Part shown: one piece after another, positions 9,013-21,000 of the stretch | Layout of the letters: each line of letters opens with the position of its first letter | Position numbering within the stretch: the stretch's first letter is position 1 | Assembly (NCBI GenBank): GCA_964035545.1 | Contig: OZ037770.1 | Span: 4,633,662-4,693,661 of the forward strand | Source: Bugula neritina | Lineage: Eukaryota; Bryozoa; Gymnolaemata; Cheilostomatida; Bugulidae | DNA: 60,000 bases | Direction of reading: 5' to 3' | Translations under genes and position numbers: made by a program | The notes under the pieces: generated by a model | Seen by the model: the letters and a program-made list of their open reading frames with translations, nothing else | The model's database searches: none | Told to the model about the DNA's origin: nothing

Positions 9013-12000
9013 GTCTGCTAGTCACAATACTCTTTCTGTTTCAGAAAGTCAATTACTCACATCTTTACATGCTTGTCAATTATTGGTAGAGTATATAATG
9101 TTATGTTTAAATGCCTTACAATATTTTTTAAGTTATCTAGTAGTTTGTCATATCCTGTGAATAACCCAGTTTCATGGTATGCGATTTTATGTTATTATGC
9201 CACAAGACCTTTTTGTAATTTATAACAAACAGCCATCTATAGTTTACTGGCAATCATGTCAATTATTGAATCTTTCTTAGCTTCTTGCCTTAACCACTTT
9301 ACCAGTCCATTGCTGGAATGATTGTGTTTTCTGCACCTTTTACCTGGCTGACTACGCTTAAGAAATATAGTCTATACAGTGTATATTATTATCACGCAGT
9401 ATAGACTACATATATCTCACCCTTTATATTACAGTCTATGTCAGCTGACTCAGTTAGAGAAGCTATGGATAGGATGGAATCCTCTCAACACAGTACCTGA
9501 AGTTGTGTCATCATTCACATCACTTAAAGAGTTGCATATGATGGGCTGTAAAATATCTAATCTACCTGAGAGGTCTGTTAGTCACAATACTCTTTCTGTT
9601 TCAGAAAGTGAACCACTCACATCTTTACATGCAGTGTATATTATTATCACACAGTAGGCTACATATATTATACATTTTTGATTATTTCAGTCTATGTCAG
9701 CTGACTCAGTTAGAGAAACTGTACATAGGATTGAGTCCTCTCAACACAGTACCAAAAGTTGTGTCATCACTCACATCACTTAAGGAGTTGGATCTGAGAA
9801 GGTGTAAATTATCTACTCTACCTGAGAGGTTTGTGGAGTCTTTTATTGTTTCAATCATTCAATATTTCACATTTTGATATAATGCTTACCAAGTATTGCT
9901 AATTAGTATACCATTATGTATCGTTAAAAAGCATAAAGCTATAGATTGTGATTTGCTTGAGATCATATTTTATTAGAGTTTCTTGACACTGGAAAATAAA
10001 CCTGTTATAATCATACGGCATTACATACTCTGATGATATGAACTCTCGTTAACAAAAAATATAGCATCCACTTGTAGTTTACTATTATCCATTTTCCATT
10101 AAATGCTTATTAGCTTTCGGTATTTTACTTTGAATATGCCTTGTCGGAATAAATTTGTTTCTTGGATATTTTACCTGATTGGATATACAAGTAGTATATA
10201 TACAGTATACAATATCATCCTGATAGAGTGGATTACATATATTATGCACTTTATATTACAGTCTATGTCAGCTGACTCAGTTAGAGAAGCTGAACATAGC
10301 AAAGAATCCTCTCAACACAGTACCTGAAGTTGTGTCATCACTCACATTACTTGAAGAGTTGGATATGTCGAGCTGTAAAATATCTACTCTACCTGAGAGG
10401 TTTGTGAGTCACAATACTCTTTCTGTTTCAGAAAGTCACGCACTTACATCTTTATATGCTTGCCAATTATTGCTAGAGTATATAATCCTACATTGTTATG
10501 TTAAAAGGCCTTACGATATTTTTTTAAGTTATCTCGTAGTTTGTCTTAACCTGTGAATAACTCAGTTTCATGGCATGACATTGTGTGTTATTATGCCTCG
10601 GGAACCTTTTGTAATTATTAAACAGCCATCTATAGTTTACTGGCAATCATGTCAATTATTGAATCTTTCTTAGCTTCTTGCCTTAACCACTTTACCAGTC
10701 CATTGCTGGAATGATTGTGTTTTCTGCACCTTTTACCTGGCTGACTACGCTTAAGAAATATAGTCTATACAGTGTATATTATTATCACGCAGTATAGACT
10801 ACATATATCTCACCCTTTATATTACAGTCTATGTCAGCTGACTCAGTTAGAGAAGCTATGGATAGGATGGAATCCTCTCAACACAGTACCTGAAGTTGTG
10901 TCATCATTCACATCACTTAAAGAGTTGCATATGATGGGCTGTAAAATATCTAATCTACCTGAGAGGTCTGTTAGTCACAATACTCTTTCTGTTTCAGAAA
11001 GTGAACCACTCACATCTTTACATGCAGTGTATATTATTATCACACAGTAGGCTACATATATTATACATTTTTGATTATTTCAGTCTATGTCAGCTGACTC
11101 AGTTAGAGAAACTGTACATAGGATTGAGTCCTCTCAACACAGTACCAAAAGTTGTGTCATCACTCACATCACTTAAGGAGTTGGATCTGAGAAGGTGTAA
11201 ATTATCTACTCTACCTGAGAGGTTTGTGGAGTCTTTTATTGTTTCAATCATTCAATATTTCACATTTTGATATAATGCTTACCAAGTATTGCTAATTAGT
11301 ATACCATTATGTATCGTTAAAAAGCATAAAGCTATAGATTGTGATTTGCTTGAGATCATATTTTATTAGAGTTTCTTGACACTGGAAAATAAACCTGTTA
11401 TAATCATACGGCATTACATACTCTGATGATATGAACTCTCGTTAACAAAAAATATAGCATCCACTTGTAGTTTACTATTATCCATTTTCCATTAAATGCT
11501 TATTAGCTTTCGGTATTTTACTTTGAATATGCCTTGTCGGAATAAATTTGTTTCTTGGATATTTTACCTGATTGGATATACAAGTAGTATATATACAGTA
11601 TACAATATCATCCTGATAGAGTGGATTACATATATTATGCACTTTATATTACAGTCTATGTCAGCTGACTCAGTTAGAGAAGCTGAACATAGCAAAGAAT
11701 CCTCTCAACACAGTACCTGAAGTTGTGTCATCACTCACATTACTTGAAGAGTTGGATATGTCGAGCTGTGAAATATCTACTCTACCTGAGAGGTTTGTGA
11801 GTCACAATACTCTTTCTGTTTCAGAAAGTCACGCACTTACATCTTTATATGCTTGCCAATTATTGCTAGAGTATATAATCCTACATTGTTATGTTAAAAG
11901 GCCTTACGATATTTTTTTAAGTTATCTCGTAGTTTGTCTTAACCTGTGAATAACTCAGTTTCATGGCATGACATTGTGTGTTATTATGCCTCGGGAACCT

Positions 12001-15000
12001 TTTGTAATTATTAAACAGCCATCTATAGTTTACTGGCAATCATGTCAATTATCAAATCTTCCTTAGCTTTTTGCCCTAATCGCTTTGACTATCCATTGCT
12101 GGAATTATTGTGTTTTCTGCATTTTTACCTGGCTGACTAAGCTTAAGCAAAATAGTCTATACAGTGTATATTATTATCACACAGTAGACTACATATATCT
12201 TACCCTTTATGATTATACAGTCTATGTCAGCTGACTCAGTTAGAGAAGCTATGCATAGGAAAGACTCCTCTCAACACAGTACCAGAAGTTGTGTCATCAC
12301 TCACATCACTTAAAGAGTTGGATATGGAGAGCTGTAAATTATCTGCTCTACCTGAGAGGTTTGTGGAGTCTTTTATTATTTCAATCATTCAATAATTCAC
12401 ATTTTGATATAATGCTTACCAAGTATTGCTAAATAGTATACCATTATGTACCGTTAAAAAGCATAAAGCTATAAATTGTAATTTGTTTGAGATTATATTG
12501 TATTAGAGTTTCTCAAAAGTTGAAAATAAACATGTATTAATCATTTGGCATTACAGACCCTAATGGTATAAACTTTCTTTACCAAATAAAGTAACACCCA
12601 CTTGTACTTTACTAGTATCTATTTCCTATTAAATGCCTATTAGCTTTCTGTATTTTACCCTGAATACGCCTTGTCGGAATAAATTTGTTTCTTGGAAATT
12701 TTACCTATTGGATATACAAGTAGTATATATACAGTATATAATATTCTCCTGATAAAGTGAATTACATATATTATGTACCTTTTATCACAGTCTATGTCAG
12801 CTGAATCAGTTAGAGAAACTAGAGTTAGGACACAATCCTCTCAACACAGTACCAGAAGTTGTGTCATCACTCACATCACTTAAGGAGTTGGATCTGAGAA
12901 GGTGTAAATTATCTACTCTACCTGAGAGGTTTGTGGAGTCTTTTATTGTTTCAATCATTCAATATTTCACATTTTGATATAATGCTTACCAAGTAGCTAT
13001 TGCTAATTAGTATACCATTATGTATCGTTAAAAAGCATAAAGCTATAGATTGTGATTTGCTTGAGATCATATTTTATTAGAGTTTCTTGACACTGGAAAA
13101 TAAACCTGTTATAATCATACGGCATTACATACTCTGATGATATGAACTCTCGTTAACAAAAAATATAGCATCCACTTGTAGTTTACTATTATCCATTTTC
13201 CATTAAATGCTTATTAGCTTTCGGTATTTTACTTTGAATATGCCTTGTCGGAATAAATTTGTTTCTTGGATATTTTACCTGATTGGATATACAAGTAGTA
13301 TATATACAGTATACAATATCATCCTGATAGAGTGGATTACATATATTATGCACTTTATATTACAGTCTATGTCAGCTGACTCAGTTAGAGAAGCTGAACA
13401 TAGCAAAGAATCCTCTCAACACAGTACCTGAAGTTGTGTCATCACTCACATTACTTGAAGAGTTGGATATGTCGAGCTGTAAAATATCTACTCTACCTGA
13501 GAGGTTTGTGAGTCACAATACTCTTTCTGTTTCAGAAAGTCACGCACTTACATCTTTATATGCTTGCCAATTATTGCTAGAGTATATAATCCTACATTGT
13601 TATGTTAAAAGGCCTTACGATATTTTTTTAAGTTATCTCGTAGTTTGTCTTAACCTGTGAATAACTTAGTTTCATGGCATGACATTGTGTGTTATTATGC
13701 CTCGGGAACCTTTTGTAATTATTAAACAGCCATCTACAGTTTACTGGCAATCATGTCAATTATCAAATCTTCCTTAGCTTCTTGCCCTAATCGCTTTGAC
13801 TATCCATTGCTGGAATTATTGTGTTTTCTGCATTTTTACCTGGCTGACTAAGCTTAAGCAAAATAGTCTATACAGTGTATATTATTATCACACAGTAGAC
13901 TACATATATCTTACCCTTTATGATTATACAGTCTATGTCAGCTGACTCAGTTAGAGAAGCTATGCATAGGAAAGACTCCTCTCAACACAGTACCAGAAGT
14001 TGTGTCATCACTCACATCACTTAAAGAGTTGAATATGGAGAGCTGTAAATTATCTGCTCTACCTGAGAGGTTTGTGGAACACAGTCCTAAGTTATTCAAT
14101 AATTCAACATTTCACATAAATTTATATGCCTACCATTTCTTTCTAAAGTGTATATAACCCATTTCTGCTATGTTGAAAAACTCTAAAATGTTTCTTTTTT
14201 AAATTATCTCGTAGTTTGCCATAACCTTGAAATATCATCAGTAATTTATGGTTGTATAACATTGAATATTATTATGCAGTAAGACCTTTTTGCAATTACA
14301 TGTAATTAACAAACAGCCATCTACAGTTTACTGGCAATCATGTCAATTATCAAATCTTCCTTAGCTTCCTGCCTTAATCACTTTGACTATCCATTGCTGG
14401 AATTATTGTGTTTTCTGCACTTTTTACCTGGCTGACTATGCTTAAGCAATATAGTCTATACAGTGTTCATTATTATCACACAGTAGACTACATATATCTT
14501 ACCCTTTATGATTATACAGTCTATGTCAGCTGACTCAGTTAGAGAAGCTATGCATAGGAAAGACTCCTCTCAACACAGTACCAGAAGTTGTGTCATCACT
14601 CACATCACTTAAAGAGTTGAATATGGAGAGCTGTAAATTATCTGCTCTACCTGAGAGGTTTGTGGAACACAGTCCTAAGTTATTCAATAATTCAACATTT
14701 CACATAAATTTATATGCCTACCATTTCTTTCTAAAGTGTATATAACCCATTTCTGCTATGTTGAAAAACTCTAAAATGTTTCTTTTTTAAATTATCTCGT
14801 AGTTTGCCATAACCTTGAAATATCATCAGTAATTTATGGTTGTATAACATTGAATATTATTATGCAGTAAGACCTTTTTGCAATTACATGTAATTAACAA
14901 ACAGCCATCTACAGTTTACTGGCAATCATGTCAATTATCAAATCTTCCTTAGCTTCCTGCCTTAATCACTTTGACTATCCATTGCTGGAATTATTGTGTT

Positions 15001-18000
15001 TTCTGCACTTTTTACCTGGCTGACTATGCTTAAGCAATATAGTCTATACAGTGTTCATTATTATCACACAGTAGACTACATATATCTTACCCTTTATGAT
15101 TATACAGTCTATGTCAGCTGACTCAGTTAGAGAAACTACACATAAGATTTAATACTCTCAACACAGTACCAGAAGTTGTGTCATCACTCACATCACTTAA
15201 AGAGTTGGATATGTGGAGCTGTAAAATATCTAATCTACCTGAGAGGTCTGCTAGTCACAATACTCTTTCTGTTTCAGAAAGTCAATTACTCACATCTTTA
15301 CATGCTTGTCAATTATTGGTAGAGTATATAATGTTATGTTTAAATGCCTTACAATATTTTTTAAGTTATCTAGTAGTTTGTCATATCCTGTGAATAACCC
15401 AGTTTCATGGTATGCCATTAGTATACCATTATGTATTGTTAAAAAGCATAAAGCTATAGATTGTGATTTGCTTGAGATCATATTTTATTAGAGTTTCTTG
15501 ACACTGGAAAATAACCATGTTTTAATCATTTGGCATTACATACTCTAATGGTATAAACCTTCATTAACAAATAATATAGCACCCACTTGTACTTTACTAG
15601 TATCTATTTCCCATTAAATGCTTATTAGCTTTCTGTATTTTACCCTGAATACGCCTTGTCGGAATAAATTTGTTTCTTGGATATTTTACCTGATTGGATA
15701 TACAAGTAGTATATATATACAGTATATAATATTCTCCTGATAAAGTTTATTACATATATTATGTACCTTTTATTACAGTCTATGTAAGCTGACTCAGTTA
15801 GAGAAACTAGACATAGGATGTAATTCTCTCAACACAGTACCAGAAGTTGTGTCATCACTCATATCACTTAAAGAGTTGAATATGATGAGCTGTGAATTAT
15901 CTACTCTACCTGAGAGGTTTGTGTCATCTTAATGTTTGAAACATTCAATAATTCACATGTTGATATAATGCTTATACCAAGTATTGCTAATTAGTATGTC
16001 ACTATGTATTGTTGAAAAGCATAAAGCTATAAATTAGAATTTCTTTGAGGCTATATTGTATTGGAGTTTCTCAAAACTTGAAAATAAATATGTTTCAGTT
16101 ATCTGGCATTACATTTCCTATTGCTATAAAACCTTCTTCAATAAATACTAAAGCACCCACTTGTAGTTCACTAGAATTTTTTTCACATTAAATGTCTTTT
16201 ACTTTGAATATGCCTTGTCATACTAAATTTGTGTTTTTTTTTGCATGTTATACCTGATTGAAGACACCAGTATAGTATACAGAGTACATACTATTATCCT
16301 GATACAGTAGACTACATATATTACACACTTTATATTACAGTCTGTGCCAGCTGACTCAGTTAGAGAAACTACACATAAGAGACAATCCTCTCAACACAGT
16401 ACCAGAAGTTGTGTCATCACTCGCATCACTTGAAGAGTTGAATATGGGGAGCTGTAGATTATCTACTCTACCTAAGAGGTTTGTGTGCCACAACAAGTTT
16501 TATATATCACTTTTAACATTCAATAACTATTATTTTAAAGCCATATTTCAACACAGTAAATACTGCGTTAGGATGCAAACCTGCAAACCTACATATGAAT
16601 CTCACCGTTTCTGGGGATATTGTCAATTAGCACACTATCTATAGAAGTTTCCTTGACTTCACAAATTATTTTATAGTATTTCAATATCTTTTTTGAAATG
16701 CTCACCATGATAGGTTGACTAGGCTTTTCTTCAGAAATTGTTTTAATAACTCTTTTCATCATATTCCAACTATAGCTACTTCTGTACACAAAATTAGTTT
16801 TTATTATATCATTATAATAACATATTATCTCATTATTTTCAAGTTAGTCAGAAAACCACTTCCTTATATTTTTAATGACATCATGTATGACATACTTGAC
16901 TCAATCAACTGTATTGTGTAAGGCTCATTAGTAACAATGCATGGTGGATTATATGGTATGTTTTACTTAAATAATTCAAGTTTGAGGTACAATTATTTCG
17001 ACATGAAAGATCTGACATTATATTGTAATCCTAAGAGGACAAAACAAATTATTCAATATTGCCACTTCGTTTTTCTTCAGGCTCTGCTTTAGTTGTCTCT
17101 CTCAACTCTTGGTGTAGTAGAAGCCAATTTTTATTCTATTCCTGTTCTCAAATAACTTATGAATATATTTCCTTATATTTAATTTACATTTATTAATTAC
17201 AAATTAACGGGCCTTTAAAAGTGCAACATGTTCCTGCAAGCCGATGACTTTCCAGAGTTGTATTCTCTCATAGTAAAATAATTCACAACTTCTACTTCCT
17301 GTCTAAAGCTATAATACATTTATTAGAATAATTAGTGAGAGGTTGTGGCAGAAGTATTTTATTTTACTTGACATTACTTTAATGCCTTTACGTGGATGTT
17401 TCAGAGCTGTACTGGTGTTCCTATTTGGTGATAAATTGCATGTATTTTGGCATATAAAACAATATTCCTTATAATGAAAACATCCATATAATAGAATACC
17501 AGTGTGAGCAGTTACTCAGTGATCTGAAAAATAGAAAAATATCGCTGTAAGACAGTGTTACATGCATGTAAGTTTTGTTTTGGTGACACTAATTAGTACA
17601 AATGTAACACTCCTTTTACCAAATATACTTATAGCTGTATTTGGCAAATTCTTATAAAAAGTGCCTAAAATTTTGCTTATAGCATTTAATATAATACATA
17701 ATTGTAACCTAGACCTACTTTTTTGTATTATAAAGATAATTCCTAGAATAAAAGTTATTCACTGTATTATTTCAAGGCATTGCATGGAGATAAACTTGTT
17801 ATAGTCACTGCCACTTAGTACTACATTATGTGTAACTATTGTTATGCTATTATTGGATATACAATTTGTCATTATTGTCTCATAAATCAGGAAACTGTTT
17901 TCTTATATAATTTCTATAATGCCATCACATAGCAACATACTTGACTCAATCAACTGTATTGTGAAAATGTTACACGTAAAAGTAAATTAAAAAAATTCTT

Positions 18001-21000
18001 AGTGGATTATATAGTATTTTTGATTTAGGTAATTTAAGTTCTACTTTTAATTATTTTGAAGTAAAAGATCTGCCTTTATATTGTAAACCAAAGAGAACAA
18101 AACAAATTATTCAATATTGCAATTTTGTTTTTTTTACATGCTTTACTTTAGTTGTCTCTCTCCAATTCTCAATGTAAAAGAAGCCAATTTTTATCCTATA
18201 CTTGTTCTCAAGCAGCCTGTTAATATATTGTTGTATTCTTTCGTTGTGAAATAATTCACAACTTCTACTTTCTGTCTAAAAATATAATGCATTTATTAGA
18301 ATACTTAGTGAGAAGTTGTGTCAGAAGTATTTTATTTTACTTGAAATTACTTTAATGCCTTGCGTAGATGTTTCAGAGCTGTACTGTGCTCCTATTTGAT
18401 GATAAATTGCATGTATTATGGCACATAAAACAATATTCCTTATAATTATATCATCCATATAATAGAATACCAGTGTGAGCTGTTACTCAGTGATCAGAAG
18501 TGTCAGAAGTATTTTATTTTCACTTGACATTACTTTAATGCCTTATGCAGATGCCACAAAGCTGTAGCCTACCATGTTCCTTATATTTGCTGATAACTGT
18601 ATCATGGCACATACTAGAAATTTTCTACTCTGTATTATAAAATATTATTCCTTCTAGTAGAATACTTGTGTGAACAGTTACTCAGTGATCTGCCATATAG
18701 AAAAAGATTTCTGTATGATAGTATTCTGTCTAGGGTGTGTTTTTATGACAGTACTTAGTACAAATGTAGCACTTTTCTTACCAAATATACTTATAATTAT
18801 ACTGTTATATATATCTCTATGAAATACTTAAAACTTTATGCATCGTATATATATAATATGATACCCGTACATAATTGTAACTTAGACATACTTGTTTTCT
18901 TTCCGTAATTAATGTACTAATTCAAGGTATTGTATATAAACTTGTTATAGCAACTGCAACTTAGTACTATATTATGTGTAATTATTGTTATATTAATATT
19001 GGGTATCTTTATGAAAACTGTTATATCAATTACCTGTAGTTAGGTTTAATAATAGAAATATTATATATTATTAGAATACAGAGATTAAAGAAGTTACAGA
19101 AACTCAACATTTCAAAAAATAAATTCACCAATCTCCCATCTTCAGTATGTGCATTGAGCAATCTGCACACACTGGATATATACTACAACGAATTTATGGA
19201 ATCTTTGAGCCCTGAGATACTACAGCTAACACATCTTAGGTCCTTCGATACATTTGGTTGCAATGCTCTTACATCTCCTCCACTGGAAGTCTGTAGAAGA
19301 GGACTCGATGCTGTGCGACAATACTACACAGACTTGGCTAAAGGTGCTGGTAGAAATCTTCCATTTGCTACAATAGCGGTGTTGGGGAACACCATGGCAG
19401 GTAAAACCAGTCTAATCAGAACATTACAGAGCACTGACAAGAAAAGAGTTTTAACTGACAGAAGTCCTAATGCAGAGTATGATGAGACCACAAAAGTGTT
19501 CAATGTGGAAGAGGTGGAGGTGGATGGTACAACTCTTCGTCTCATAGATATGGGAGGCCAGGAGGTCTACCATATCACATACCATTTAACACTGAGACAG
19601 AATTGTGTACCAGTAATTGTAGTCAACATGGAGCAGTATGATCAGATTTCGAAAATGTCTACAGACAGAGAGGCTGTGAGAAAGCTGGCTTTTGACTTCA
19701 TGTCTCACCTCTATCTCGCTCATCCAACTCTTGGCCCACCTAAGCTTGTTTTCACACACAAAGATAAGTTTCCGAGTGAAGTTTTCCAACAGCTTCGAAA
19801 AAAGTTTCTTAAAGTTTCTGAGAAGTTATGCAAAAATATTCTTGAAGAAGAGAAAAGTTTAGAAGGTGACTTTGCGCGAATTCAACATTTCACTGCATCA
19901 AACGGAAAAGTGTTCTCCAATGACAACATATATGAAGTTGGGAAATTTGACGAGTACAAGATATTTGAATCGATTAAAAAATCTCTTCTTCAAAGTTGCC
20001 AACACTTTGTGAAGCCACTTCCAAAAGTCTGGGAGGATGTCAACAACAACATTTTGTCATTACAGACCTCACATAACACCTTTGATGAAATATTGGCTAT
20101 GATAAACGAAAAGCAGGATAACATTGAAGCAAAACACTTGGATACGATTATCATGTACATGCATGATTGTGGCAAAGTTCTCTGGTATAAACATATTGAT
20201 GCACTCAGGCCATACATATTTCACAAGATCACGGAAATTACCAAGCTACTCTGTGTCTTATATCATCATGATCCAGACGTTTGGCAAAGTAGAGTTGATC
20301 AGTTCCAACCGTATTTTTCAATGGAAGGAGTGAGGATTGAAAAACAAGAATTTGAAGAGTTTGTGAATTCCTTTAGAATCAATGGCTTGATGATGAAATC
20401 TCTTCTTGTATATTTGATTAGAAAAGAAACTTCGTTCACTGGTGAAAATGATGTGAAAATTGCTGTTTGCTTGCTCAGAACATTCCGTTTATTGTATGGC
20501 CCTTTGAATAATGATTCTGAAGATCCGTACTTCATAGTCCCTCAGTTTGCCAAAGAATCCTACAGCCTCTCCTACACTCCGCCAAAGGAGCTGATGCTTC
20601 ATACCGAAACGCAGTTTAATGGTCTGGCATTACCACAGCATGTCTACCATCAGATGACGGTTGGTTTGCTCGAACTATTTGCTGACGATTCTGCCACAAT
20701 ACAGGTGAAGAGAAATGGAGCAAATGTCTATCAAGATAAAATATATACACAGCTGATACATGACTATGAATCTAAAAGAGTTTTGCTCTACGCGTCATCT
20801 GATGCAAATAATATCACCAAAGCGTGGGAAAAACTCATTTCAGTCAACAACAACATCCTCAGACATGTTATGGAAACTTGGACTGCCAGTCGTCCAGTCA
20901 CTGCCTGCATCTGTGCTCACTGCTTACTGCTAGGTGTTCCGTGCCCTAAAAAGTCTATTCATCCTAAATGGTGTTTTCGCTCCCTGATGAAACCTACACC

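Larger units (their letters stand above)
9225..12010 (+). repeat. Two tandem copies of a 1393-bp unit holding three LRR exons
   Basis: Text from about 9225 to 10617 recurs 1393 bp later with only isolated differences (for example gtaaaatatc at 10377 versus gtgaaatatc at 11770). Each unit carries exons of types 2, 3 and 4 with their introns. The sub-unit around exon 4 appears a third time at 12930-13740. Introns are as conserved as exons, so the duplication is recent or homogenised. A collapsed or expanded assembly is a possible alternative. Confidence 0.88.
13725..15107 (+). repeat. 588-bp tandem repeat unit (about 2.4 copies) with LRR exons 11-13
   Basis: The intron text cagccatctacagtttactgg and the following exon recur at 13726, 14312 and 14900, spacing about 588 bp, nearly identical through introns and exons 11 and 12. 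The third unit changes to a different exon body at 15108. Confidence 0.86.

Noticed and set aside
8945-15393. Many short ORFs starting MSSLTSLKEL or MYIIITQ as independent small proteins
   Set aside because: They are parts of LRR exons read through splice sites into introns; true boundaries are the AG acceptors and AG|GT donors.
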